The translations under genes were made by a program, and so were the position numbers. A stretch of 64,000 bases of DNA from NCBI RefSeq assembly GCF_027257975.1, contig NZ_JANZKX010000002.1, positions 62,001 through 126,000 on the forward strand, read 5' to 3'. Origin of the DNA: Pelomonas sp. BJYL3. Lineage in GTDB: Bacteria; Pseudomonadota; Gammaproteobacteria; Burkholderiales; Burkholderiaceae_C. The notes under the pieces were generated by a model. It was not told where the DNA came from. It ran no database searches and worked only from the letters and a program-made list of their open reading frames with translations. Of the stretch, positions 39,420 to 47,197 are shown one piece after another. The number at the start of each line of letters is the position of its first letter. Within the stretch, counting starts at the first letter, position 1.

Positions 39420-41009
39420 ATGAAGCTCCCTGCCTCCCTGCGCCCCTCCTCGCTGGCCTGCGCCGCCCTGCTGAGCCTGGCCACCTTCAGCCCCTCCCTT
39501 GTCCTGCCCGCCAGCGCCGCCGCGCCCACCGCCAGCAGCGTGGCCTGGCAGGAAGCCGCCGGCGATGCCGACATCGAGAAGGCCTTCGCCCAGGCCCGCA
39601 GCGAGAAGAAGCCTGTGCTGCTGTACTGGGGCGCCAAATGGTGCCCGCCCTGCAACCAGCTCAAGGCCACGCTGTTCAACCGCCAGGACTTCATCGAGCA
39701 GACGCGCAGCATCGTCGCCGTGCACCTGGACGGCGACGTCCCCGGCGCGCAGAAGCTGGGCACCCGCTTCAAGGTGCGCGGCTACCCCACCCTCATCCTC
39801 TTCAGCAATGACGGCCAGGAGCTGACCCGCCTGCCCGGCGAGGCCGATGCCGCCCAGGTCATGAAGGTGCTGCAGCTGGGCCTGGCCGGCGGACGCCCGA
39901 TCAAGTCCGTGCTGGCCGACGCCCGCGCCGGCAAGAAGCTCAGCGCCAACGAGTGGAAGCTCCTGGGCTTCTACTCCTGGGAGACCGACGAACAGCAGCT
40001 GGTGCCCGCCGCCCAGCGCCCCGCCCTGCTGGCCCAGCTGGCCGCCGCGGCGCAGGGCGTGGACGCCGAGACCGGCTCGCGCCTGTGGCTCAAGGCCCTG
40101 GCCGCGAATGAGGACGGCAAGAGCCTCAAGGTCGATGCCGCCCTGGCCGAGCGCGTGGGCAAGGTCCTGGCCAATGCCGCCGAGGCCCGCGCGCAGACCG
40201 ATGCGCTGAGTTACGGCGCCCCGGAGATCGTGCGCAGCCTGGCCCCCAAGGCCGGCCCCGAGCGTCAGGCCCTGCTGGCCCAGTACGAAGCCGCGCTCAA
40301 GCGCCTGGAAGCTGACACCAGCCTCTCCCGTGCCGACCGCCTGGCGGCCCTGAGCGCCCGCGTGGAGCTGGCCCGCATCGACCTGCCCAGGGACGAGCGC
40401 CACCCCAAGCTGAATGCCGCCCTGCTGCAGGAGGTGCGCGAGGCCGCCGCCCGCCTCGACAAGGAAGTCACCGACGGCTACGAACGCCAGGCCGTGATCA
40501 CCGAGGCCGCCGGCCTGCTGGGCGTCTCGGGCCAGTGGGAGCAGAGCGATGCCCTGCTCAAGGCCAGCCTGTCCAAGAGCCACTCGCCCTACTACCTGAT
40601 GAGCATGCTGGGCGGTAACGCCAAGAAGCAGGGCAGGAAGGACGAAGCGCTGCGCTGGTACGAGGAGGCCTTCAACAAGAGCGAGGGGCCCGCCACCCGC
40701 CTGCAGTGGGGTGCCAACTACCTGGCGGCCCTCGTGGAGCTGGCGCCGCAGGACACGGCCCGCATCGAGAAGGTCGCCGGCCAGCTGTTCGCCGAGGCCG
40801 AAAAGGACAAGGGCGCCTTCTACGAACGCAGCGCCCGCTCGCTGAAGAAGGTCGGCAATGACCTGCAGGCGTGGAACAAGACCGGCCAGCACGAGGCCAG
40901 CCTGGGCAAGCTGCGCGGGCAGCTGGAGGGCATCTGCGCCAAGGTCGACACCGCCGACCAGCAGCGCGCCACCTGTGAAGGCCTGCTGAAGCCTGCAAAG
41001 AAGGGCTGA
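39420..41009 (+). CDS. Exported thioredoxin-domain protein with helical-repeat C-terminus
   Basis: A 529-residue precursor. The signal peptide ends near residue 34 (LPASAAA). A thioredoxin domain covers about residues 45-160 with the redox motif WCPPC (C75, C78) and the cis-Pro region GYPTLILFS. The remaining 370 residues are helical, with Ala/Leu-rich repeats resembling TPR (ALRWYEEAFNKSEGPATRLQWGANYLAAL). It is probably a periplasmic thiol-disulfide reductase or chaperone for a particular client. A terminator follows 22 bases after the stop. Confidence 0.85.
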   Translation: MKLPASLRPSSLACAALLSLATFSPSLVLPASAAAPTASSVAWQEAAGDADIEKAFAQARSEKKPVLLYWGAKWCPPCNQLKATLFNRQDFIEQTRSIVAVHLDGDVPGAQKLGTRFKVRGYPTLILFSNDGQELTRLPGEADAAQVMKVLQLGLAGGRPIKSVLADARAGKKLSANEWKLLGFYSWETDEQQLVPAAQRPALLAQLAAAAQGVDAETGSRLWLKALAANEDGKSLKVDAALAERVGKVLANAAEARAQTDALSYGAPEIVRSLAPKAGPERQALLAQYEAALKRLEADTSLSRADRLAALSARVELARIDLPRDERHPKLNAALLQEVREAAARLDKEVTDGYERQAVITEAAGLLGVSGQWEQSDALLKASLSKSHSPYYLMSMLGGNAKKQGRKDEALRWYEEAFNKSEGPATRLQWGANYLAALVELAPQDTARIEKVAGQLFAEAEKDKGAFYERSARSLKKVGNDLQAWNKTGQHEASLGKLRGQLEGICAKVDTADQQRATCEGLLKPAKKG

Positions 41010-41031
41010 TCGCCCGGCGAGCACCCACAAG

Positions 41032-41059
41032 AAAGGCGCCTCCTGCGAGGCGCCTTTTT
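41032..41059. terminator. Bidirectional intrinsic terminator
   Basis: AAAGGCGCCTC-CTGC-GAGGCGCCTTT followed by TT. It lies between the convergent thioredoxin and GST genes. The same 11-bp stem recurs at 45501-45526. Confidence 0.9.
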
Positions 41060-41079
41060 CATGGGGGAGGCGAGGCGGC

Positions 41080-41688
41080 TTACTTGAGCAGGCCCTCGGC
41101 CTTCATGGCTTCCTGCACGGCGGGACGGTCAGCCACGCGGGCGCGGAAGGCGCCCAGCTGCTTCAGGCCGCTGATGTCCACGCCCACGTACTGGCCCCAG
41201 TTGCTCACCACGAAGAGGTAGGCATCCGCCACGCTGAACTGGCTGCCCAGCAGGTAGTCGCGGCCTTCCAGCTGGCTGTCCACCCAGGCCAGGCGCTTCT
41301 GCAGGGCTTCGCGGAACAGCGGCTTGGCGTCTTCCGGCGTGGCCGGGTTGAACAGGGGCGAGAAGCCCTTGTGCAGCTCGCTGGTGATGTAGTTGAGCCA
41401 TTCCTGCAGGCGGTAGCGCGGCCAGCTGCCGTTGGCCGGGGCCAGCTGCTTCTCGGGCACCAGGTCGGCCAGGTACTGGACGATGGCCGGGCCTTCGGTC
41501 AGGCGCTCGCCGTTGTCCAGCTCCAGCACGGGCACCGAGCCCTTGGGGTTGATGGAGAAGAAGTCCGTGCCATCGGCCAGCTTCTTGGTCTTGGTGCTGG
41601 CCAGGACCGCCTCGAAGGGCAGGCCTGCCTCGCGCAGCACGATGTGCGGGGACAGGGAGCAGGCGCCGGGGCTGTAATAGAGCTTCAT
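41080..41688 (-). CDS. gstA: Glutathione S-transferase
   Basis: A 202-residue cytosolic GST. The start (MKLYYSPGACSLSPHIVLREAGLPFE) is the β-class signature with the catalytic Cys in GACS, followed by the cis-Pro GSVPVLELDNGE and TEGPAIVQYLAD. The helical domain keeps the N-capping motif FSVADAYLF. It detoxifies electrophiles with glutathione. GGAGG lies eight bases before the ATG. It is a single-gene unit with its own 277-bp upstream spacer (41689-41965), which it shares with the divergent peptidase operon. Confidence 0.93.
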   Translation of the reverse strand: MKLYYSPGACSLSPHIVLREAGLPFEAVLASTKTKKLADGTDFFSINPKGSVPVLELDNGERLTEGPAIVQYLADLVPEKQLAPANGSWPRYRLQEWLNYITSELHKGFSPLFNPATPEDAKPLFREALQKRLAWVDSQLEGRDYLLGSQFSVADAYLFVVSNWGQYVGVDISGLKQLGAFRARVADRPAVQEAMKAEGLLK

Positions 41689-41965
41689 TGAACGTACCTC
41701 CAGATACGGTTGCTTGGGGCGTGAATTCGGCCAGACCTGCAGGAGTGGGTCCTGCGGGTGCGGAGCGCAACGATACGCCGGAGTGACACGGCGCGTGAGA
41801 AAGCCCTCGGCTGCAAGTCGTCGCAAAAGCTGCTACCGCCCGGCCCCGGATTCCCGCCAGTCGCCGCCCTGCGCTGCCATTCGCCGCATGGCCGTCCCGG
41901 CCGCCGGGTGCCCTTCTCATAATTCGCCCAGGCAAACAGGACCGCCGGGTCCGAGGAGGAAGACG

Positions 41966-43444
41966 ATGAAGATCTGCCGAACACGGCATGGAGGACGCCT
42001 CGCCGTGCTGGTGGGCGTGCTGGTGGCGCTCATGAGCGCCCAGCACAAGGCCCAGGCGGCCACCCGCGCCTGCCGCATCGAGGGCATCCCCAACGAGCTG
42101 CAGTGCGGCATGCTCAAGCGGCCGCTGGACCCCGCCCGCGCCGACGGCCCGCAGGTCGAGGTCCACTACCTCGTGGTGCCCGCCATGGCCCGCAACAAGC
42201 AGCCCGACCCGGTGCTGATGCTGGCGGGCGGTCCCGGCCAGAGCGCCATCGGCGTGGCGCCCCTGGTGATGAGCCGCCTGGCGCGGCTGAACAACCGGCG
42301 CGACCTGGTCTTCATCGACCAGCGCGGCACGGGCAAGTCCGCGCCGCTGCAATGTGCCGACGACTCCCGGCTGCCCATGGCCGAGAGTGCCGACGAGGCC
42401 GCCAGCCTGCGCCGCGTCGAGCAGTGCCGCGAGCAGCTGCAGAAGCTGCCCTACGGCGACCTGCGCTTCTACACCACCACGATCGCCATGCAGGACTTCG
42501 ATGCCGTGCGTGCCGAGCTGGGCGCCGAGCGCTGGAACCTGATCGGCGGGTCCTACGGCACGCGGGCCGCGCTGGAGTACCAGCGGCAGTTCCCGCAGCA
42601 TGTGCGGCGCACGGTGATCGACGGCGTGGCACCGCCGGACCTGGTCCTGCCTGAAAGCCTGTCCGTCGACGTGCAGGCCGCCCTGGACGCCGAATTCAAG
42701 GCCTGCGAAGGCGAGCCGGCCTGCGCGAAGCGCTTCCCCCAGCTGCGCCAGCAGTGGACCCAGTTGCTGGCTTCGCTGCCGCGCACGGTGACGCTGAGGA
42801 ACCCGCTGACGAACGAGCCGGAGTCCTTCACGCTGACGCGCAACCAGCTGCTGCGCACCATCCGCGGCCCGCTGTACGTGCCTTCGATGACCTCCCTGGT
42901 GCCCGCCGCCATCCAGGCCGCCAGCAAGGGCCAGTTCGAGGCCCTGGCCGGCCTGGGCGGCATGATGAGCAGCAACAAGGCCACACGCCTCGCCCTGGGC
43001 ATGCACTTCTCGGTGATCTGCGCCGAGGACTTCCCGCGCATGGGCAAGGGCGCCGAAGCGCTGGGCAGCGACATGGGCCGCGTGGAAGCGGAATCCTACG
43101 ACCGCATCTGCAGGAACTGGCCCCGCGGCGAGGTGCCGGCGGCCTTCTACCAGGTGCCACCCGCCCAGACGCCGGTGCTGCTGCTGTCCGGCGGCGCCGA
43201 CCCGGTGACACCGCCGCGCCACGCCGAGCGCATCGCCAAGCTGCTGGGCGCCAAGACCCAGCACATCGTGGTGCCGCAGGCCGGCCATGGCGTGATGAGC
43301 CTGGGCTGCATGGGCGAGGTGCTGTACCGCTTCATCGACGCCAAGACCGACGCCACCGCCCTGCCCCAGGACGCCGCCTGCGCCATCAAGATCCCCAGGC
43401 CGCCCGCCTTCCAGCCCATCATCCGCACGGAGGTGCAGCCGTGA
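41966..43444 (+). CDS. Exported alpha/beta hydrolase, TAP/S33 peptidase-like
   Basis: A 492-residue precursor with a signal peptide (LAVLVGVLVALMSAQHKAQA). The layout matches tripeptidyl aminopeptidase/proline iminopeptidase relatives: AGGPGQSAIG oxyanion strand, DQRGTGKS, nucleophile near residue 195 in GGSYGTRAALEY, Asp in GGADPVTPPRHAE and His in AGHGVM. GAGGAGG precedes the ATG. Its stop overlaps the GTG start of the ABC ATPase, so it is translationally coupled to an exporter, hinting at a role in handling the exported or imported peptide. The substrate is unknown. Confidence 0.88.
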   Translation: MKICRTRHGGRLAVLVGVLVALMSAQHKAQAATRACRIEGIPNELQCGMLKRPLDPARADGPQVEVHYLVVPAMARNKQPDPVLMLAGGPGQSAIGVAPLVMSRLARLNNRRDLVFIDQRGTGKSAPLQCADDSRLPMAESADEAASLRRVEQCREQLQKLPYGDLRFYTTTIAMQDFDAVRAELGAERWNLIGGSYGTRAALEYQRQFPQHVRRTVIDGVAPPDLVLPESLSVDVQAALDAEFKACEGEPACAKRFPQLRQQWTQLLASLPRTVTLRNPLTNEPESFTLTRNQLLRTIRGPLYVPSMTSLVPAAIQAASKGQFEALAGLGGMMSSNKATRLALGMHFSVICAEDFPRMGKGAEALGSDMGRVEAESYDRICRNWPRGEVPAAFYQVPPAQTPVLLLSGGADPVTPPRHAERIAKLLGAKTQHIVVPQAGHGVMSLGCMGEVLYRFIDAKTDATALPQDAACAIKIPRPPAFQPIIRTEVQP

Positions 43445-44250
43445 TCCGCATCGAACAACTCTCCAAGCAGTTCATCACCCAGGCCGGCGGCAAGACGCTC
43501 TTCAAGCGCCCGCCCAAGCGCATCGTGAAGGCCGTGCAGTCCCTGAGCTTCCATGCGCCGGACGGCCGCATCACCGGCCTGCTGGGCCCCAACGGCGCCG
43601 GCAAGACCACGACGCTGCGCATGCTGGCCGGCCTCTTTCCGCCTGACCAGGGCAGCCTGGCGGTCGACGGCATCGACGTGCTCAAGAACCCCCGCGCGGC
43701 CCTGGCCCGCATGGGCATCCTGGGCGACGCCCATGGCCTGTACCCGCGCCTGACAGCCCGCGAGAACATCATCTACTTCGGCCGGCTGCAAGGCATGGAA
43801 GGCGAGGCCGCGGCTGCGCGCGCCGACGCGCTGGCCGAACTGCTGGACTTGCGCCGCATCCTGGACCGCCGCACGGAGGGCTTCAGCCAGGGCGAGCGCA
43901 TGAAGACCGCGCTGGCCCGCGCCCTGGTGCACGATCCGGCCAACATCGTGCTGGACGAACCGACCAACGGCCTGGACGTGCTCGCCACACGAGGCCTGCG
44001 CGACGCCCTGCGCCATCTGCGCTCCCCGGCCGGCGGCAGCAAGTGCATCGTGTTCTCCAGCCACATCATGCAGGAGGTCGAGCAGCTCTGCGACCACGTG
44101 GTGGTGATGGCACGCGGACGCGCCGTGGCCCAGGGCAGCGTGCCCGAGCTGCTGGCGCAGACCGGCGAGACGCGCTTCGAGGAGGCCTTCGTGAAGCTGG
44201 CCTTTGCCGACAGCACCACCGATGACACCACCGAGGAGGCCCTGGCATGA
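43441..44250 (+). CDS. ABC transporter ATP-binding protein, NatA-like
   Basis: A 269-residue ATPase. Walker A (GPNGAGKTT, about residues 47-55), the signature region (FSQGERMKTALARALVHDP), Walker B (NIVLDEPTNGLD) and the switch His (FSSHIMQEVEQL) are present. The signature reads FSQGE, as in NatA, in place of LSGGQ. The start is GTG, overlapping the previous stop as GTGA, and the stop overlaps the permease start as ATGA. Such tight coupling means the three proteins work together. Confidence 0.93.
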   Translation: MIRIEQLSKQFITQAGGKTLFKRPPKRIVKAVQSLSFHAPDGRITGLLGPNGAGKTTTLRMLAGLFPPDQGSLAVDGIDVLKNPRAALARMGILGDAHGLYPRLTARENIIYFGRLQGMEGEAAAARADALAELLDLRRILDRRTEGFSQGERMKTALARALVHDPANIVLDEPTNGLDVLATRGLRDALRHLRSPAGGSKCIVFSSHIMQEVEQLCDHVVVMARGRAVAQGSVPELLAQTGETRFEEAFVKLAFADSTTDDTTEEALA

Positions 44251-45479
44251 GCGAGAACCCGAGCCCCGTTTCCAAGGAGCTGCTGATGAGCCCTGCACGC
44301 CCTCCCCTGTCCTTCCTGGCCCATGCCCGCATCGTGCTGTTCAAGGAACTGGTCGATGCGGTCCGTGACCGCCGCACCCTGCTGCGCATGCTGGTCCCGG
44401 CGGTGCTGATGGGCCCGCTGATGCTGATGGCGCTGTCCGGCCTGATCGCCTCGCTGGAGGAACGCGCCGAGAAGCGCGAGCTGATGGTGGCCGGCCTGGA
44501 GAACGCCCCGACGCTGGAGAACTACCTGCTGCGCCAGACCTACGCGCTCAAGGCCGCACCGGCGGACTACGAGCAGAAGCTGCGCGCCACCCAGTTGCTG
44601 GAACCGGTGCTGGTCGTTGGCAAGGACTTCGAGAAGCAGCTGCTGGAGGGTGACCGCCCCACGGTGGAGGTGGTCAGCGACAGCGCCAACCAGCGCGCCC
44701 AGGTGGCCGTGGGCAGCGTGCAGCGCCTGCTGCGCAGCTTCAACCAGGAGCGCGCAGGCCTGAACCTCGCCCTGCGCGGCATCTCGCCTGAACTGCTGCA
44801 GCCCGTGGGCATCGAGGAACGCGACCTGGCCAGCACCCAGGCCCGCGCGACCCGCATCACCAGCATCGTGCCCATGTTCATCATCATGGCCGTGCTCTAC
44901 GGCGCGCTGACCGCCGCCCTGGACAGCACCGCCGGCGAACGCGAGCGGGGCTCCCTGGAGCCCTTGCTGATGAACCCGGCCTCACCGCTGGCCCTGGTGC
45001 TGGGCAAGTGGGGCGCGGTGGCGCTGTCCGGCGTGGCGGTGGCGGCACTGTCCAACCTGAGCTTCCTGCCGGCGCAGTACCTGATCCAGAGTGACAGCCT
45101 GCAGGCCATGTTCCAGTTCGGCTGGGGCGAGGCCCTGCGCTGCCTGGCCGTGCAGCTCCCGCTGGCAGCCGGCGTGGGCGCCCTGCTGATGGCGATGGCC
45201 GTGCGCACCAAGACCTTCAAGGAGGCCCAGGCCAGTGCCACTCTGGCCATGACGCTGATCAGCCTGGCGCCCATGGTGGGGCTGATGAACCCCGGCGGGG
45301 AGGCCGCCTGGTACTACTGGGTGCCGGGCCTGGCCCAGAACACGCTGATGCTGCAGGTGCTCAAGGGCGAAGGGCTGAGCCTGGCCAAGGTCCTGCCCTC
45401 GGTGCTGGTGTGCGGTGCCATGACCCTGGCCGGCCTGCTCTTCATTGCCCGCTCGATGCGCCAGGCCGTGGCCCGCTGA
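44247..45479 (+). CDS. ABC transporter permease, NatB-like
   Basis: A 410-residue ABC-2 family permease. One N-terminal helix (LLRMLVPAVLMGPLMLMALSGLIA) is followed by a large extracytoplasmic domain of about 170 residues and a cluster of five to six helices (IVPMFIIMAVLYGALTAAL, then TAGERERGSLEPLLMNP, which is typical of NatB). NatAB exports sodium in Bacillus, but many relatives move peptides or drugs. The coupling to a periplasmic peptidase favours a peptide-related role here. A terminator follows. Confidence 0.9.
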   Translation: MSENPSPVSKELLMSPARPPLSFLAHARIVLFKELVDAVRDRRTLLRMLVPAVLMGPLMLMALSGLIASLEERAEKRELMVAGLENAPTLENYLLRQTYALKAAPADYEQKLRATQLLEPVLVVGKDFEKQLLEGDRPTVEVVSDSANQRAQVAVGSVQRLLRSFNQERAGLNLALRGISPELLQPVGIEERDLASTQARATRITSIVPMFIIMAVLYGALTAALDSTAGERERGSLEPLLMNPASPLALVLGKWGAVALSGVAVAALSNLSFLPAQYLIQSDSLQAMFQFGWGEALRCLAVQLPLAAGVGALLMAMAVRTKTFKEAQASATLAMTLISLAPMVGLMNPGGEAAWYYWVPGLAQNTLMLQVLKGEGLSLAKVLPSVLVCGAMTLAGLLFIARSMRQAVAR

Positions 45480-45500
45480 GCCTCACCGGCCGACACGGCA

Positions 45501-45530
45501 AAAGGCGCCTCGCAGGAGGCGCCTTTTTTT
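45501..45530. terminator. Intrinsic terminator of the peptidase/NatAB operon
   Basis: AAAGGCGCCTC-GCAG-GAGGCGCCTTT followed by TTTT. It has the same stem as the terminator at 41032 and can serve the convergent minus-strand gene as well. Confidence 0.9.
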
Positions 45531-45562
45531 GTTGGAGGCAGGCAGAAAAATGACGCGCAGGA

Positions 45563-45934
45563 TCAGTGCATCAGGCTGAGCGCCCGGTGCACTTCCTGCT
45601 GCCAGGGCAGGGCATGGACGATCTCGTTGAGCTGGCGTGCGGAATCAACCGGCGCCAGCACCTCGCCGCGCGGATTCAGGAACTGCAGATTGGTCACCAG
45701 CGACATGGGATCCACCATGGCCACCACGCCAACCGGCAGGCGGACCCAGTCCCAGGCCACCCCTGCCGTGCCATGCTGCCATTCACCTTTCCAGAGCGTC
45801 TGGCCCATGGCCGGGTGGTCGGCATCGCCCGGCACCAGAACACGGGTGCTGAGGTGGGCGAGTTGCAACTTCGGAGTGGCGTCCGTCGCGCACAGCAGGC
45901 GGGGCCAAGCGTAGACAATCCAGGCAGGTGTCAT
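45563..45934 (-). CDS. Hypothetical protein upstream of the LuxR gene (123 aa)
   Basis: A soluble 123-residue protein without a recognised domain. It has several Trp residues (YAWPRLL, LWKGEWQHGTAGVAWDWVRLP) and a β-rich pattern; no signal peptide or membrane segment. The ATG at 45934 lacks a good ribosome-binding site. It is divergent from the LuxR-type gene across a 171-bp spacer containing a palindrome, which suggests common regulation. It is not a LuxI-type synthase: length and motifs do not fit. What it does is unknown. Confidence 0.6.
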   Translation of the reverse strand: MTPAWIVYAWPRLLCATDATPKLQLAHLSTRVLVPGDADHPAMGQTLWKGEWQHGTAGVAWDWVRLPVGVVAMVDPMSLVTNLQFLNPRGEVLAPVDSARQLNEIVHALPWQQEVHRALSLMH

Positions 45935-46018
45935 CGACAGGACTTGCTTGTTGTGGAGGATGACGGTCGGTGCTGCGCATCATCCTGTAAGCGCAGCCTG
46001 CTGGGACCTGCAAGTTGT

Positions 46019-46039
46019 TGCTAGCTGTAAACCCTAGCA
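46019..46039. promoter_or_regulatory. Candidate LuxR-type box upstream of the luxR-like gene
   Basis: TGCTAG-N9-CTAGCA is a perfect 6-bp inverted repeat of 21 bp total, 66 bp before the luxR-like start, in an unusually A+T-rich spacer. A further CTAGCA lies at 46052-46057. Size and symmetry fit a lux box, although the sequence differs from the classical consensus. Confidence 0.4.
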
Positions 46040-46105
46040 GAACAGGCACCTCTAGCACTGACAATTCCCGGACAACTCCAATCTTCCCGAGGGATCCCCG
46101 GCCTC

Positions 46106-46825
46106 ATGCTGCAAGGCAGTTTTCAATCGGTGCTGGAAGCCAAGAATCGCGACGAGTTCCGCGAGGAAATCGTGCGGTTTGCGCAGAACCTGGGATTTGA
46201 GACCGTCACCGCGACCGTTGTCCTGGATCGCGGGCCCGGCAATGCCGAGTTCATGTCCATTGACAACGCGCCGGTTGGTTTCAACGAAATCGCCTACGAC
46301 CCCTCGCTTGGCAAGTTAGATCCGGTGATGCAGCACGTCAAACGACACAGCGTGCCCATCATCTGGAGCCAGTTCACCTATGTCCAGCATGGGCGCGGCG
46401 ATCTATGGGAAGAACAGGCGCGATTCGGTTACTGCAGCGGCGTTTGCCTCGCGCTGCACCTGCCCGAAGGCCGGCACTTCATCATGGGCGTCGACCGGCG
46501 TGAATCCCTGCCGTCTGACCACCAGCAGCTCACGCGCGTGGTGGCGGACCTCCAGCTGTTTGCCGTCCATGCCCAGGAAGCAGCCTGGAACGTCTTCCTT
46601 CCCGAAGGAGCCTCGCTGGACCAGCAGCTTCCCAGCCTCACGCCTCGTGAGCTGGAATGCCTGCGCTGGACCATGGAGGGCAAGACGGCCTGGGAGGTCG
46701 GCGGCATCCTGGGCATCAGCGAGCGCACAGCCGTGCTGCATCTCAACAATGCAATGCACAAGATGGATTGCAACAACAAGCACCAAGCCGTCCTGAAGGC
46801 CCTGCGCCTGGGGTTGATCCGCTAA
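46106..46825 (+). CDS. LuxR-type quorum-sensing regulator (solo; no LuxI gene in the window)
   Basis: A 239-residue regulator. Residues about 10-160 are the autoinducer-binding domain, with the conserved D72-P73 and W87 (LDPVMQHVKRHSVPIIW). Residues about 175-239 form the GerE-type HTH (LTPRELECLRWTMEGKTAWEVGGILGISERTAVLHLNNAM). At positions corresponding to TraR W57 and Y61 it has F59 and A63 (a Tyr follows at 64), so the ligand may not be a standard acyl-homoserine lactone. Base composition is clearly lower in G+C than the surroundings. The repeat peptide gene starts 101 bp downstream and is the likely target. Confidence 0.88.
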   Translation: MLQGSFQSVLEAKNRDEFREEIVRFAQNLGFETVTATVVLDRGPGNAEFMSIDNAPVGFNEIAYDPSLGKLDPVMQHVKRHSVPIIWSQFTYVQHGRGDLWEEQARFGYCSGVCLALHLPEGRHFIMGVDRRESLPSDHQQLTRVVADLQLFAVHAQEAAWNVFLPEGASLDQQLPSLTPRELECLRWTMEGKTAWEVGGILGISERTAVLHLNNAMHKMDCNNKHQAVLKALRLGLIR

Positions 46826-46887
46826 GGATCATCCCTAGGATGTAATGTGTGACAGTGGCCGCAGAAGGCTTCCAGTGATCCAATTGG

Positions 46888-46907
46888 CCAAACTAGCTTC
46901 CATTTGG
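46888..46907. promoter_or_regulatory. Candidate regulator site before the repeat peptide gene
   Basis: CCAAA-N10-TTTGG is a 20-bp dyad, the size of a lux box, ending 19 bases before the peptide ATG. A second small palindrome, CATCC-N3-GGATG, lies at 46830-46842. Being so close to the start codon, the dyad may be an operator or act on the mRNA. The role is inferred from position only. Confidence 0.35.
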
Positions 46908-46926
46908 AGCCAACTGGAGATTTTTT

Positions 46927-47127
46927 ATGAATACTTTCCAAGAACTGAGCGCAAGCGAACTGGAGTGGGTTGCCGGCGGTGAAGACCCCTCGCCCAAGGG
47001 CACCTGGCTGAGCACCGGGCAGGATCCGTCCCCCAAGGGCACCTGGCTGGTGGCCGAGCAAGACCCCTCGCCCAAGGGCACCTGGCAGACGGCTGAAGAA
47101 GATCCCTCTCCCAAGGGCACCTGGTAA
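46927..47127 (+). CDS. Double-glycine-leader peptide with four DPSPKGTW repeats (RiPP/bacteriocin-like precursor)
   Basis: A 66-residue peptide. Residues 1-18 (MNTFQELSASELEWVAGG) match a class II bacteriocin-type leader: hydrophobic residues L7, L12 and V15 spaced before G17-G18. After the GG the core consists of DPSPKGTW at residues 20-27, 33-40, 46-53 and 59-66, a 13-residue period with spacers LSTGQ, LVAEQ and QTAEE; the last repeat ends the protein. There is no Cys, so no lanthionine or disulfide is possible; Ser, Thr, Lys, Trp and Pro are available for modification. GGAG lies seven bases before the ATG. It is flanked by a LuxR gene and a C39-like gene. Family not recognised. Confidence 0.85.
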   Translation: MNTFQELSASELEWVAGGEDPSPKGTWLSTGQDPSPKGTWLVAEQDPSPKGTWQTAEEDPSPKGTW

Positions 47128-47150
47128 GCCGCCCCATGAAGTCCCCCCAA

Positions 47151-47180
47151 GAGGCTGGCATTTGCCAGCCTCTCGTCTTT
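47151..47180 (+). terminator. Terminator or attenuator after the repeat peptide gene
   Basis: GAGGCTGGCA (47151-47160) pairs with TGCCAGCCTC (47163-47172) and is followed by a modest T-rich stretch (TCGTCTTTCT). It ends 18 bases before the preferred start of the C39-like gene, so it could reduce read-through and give more precursor than downstream protein. Confidence 0.7.
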
Positions 47181-47197
47181 CTGCCTTCCACCGCTAC

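Noticed and set aside
46984-47124. Regular 39-bp spaced repeats considered as a CRISPR or tandem DNA repeat.
   Set aside because: The repeat is at the protein level with synonymous variation, in one frame with start, ribosome-binding site and stop; there are no spacers of CRISPR type.
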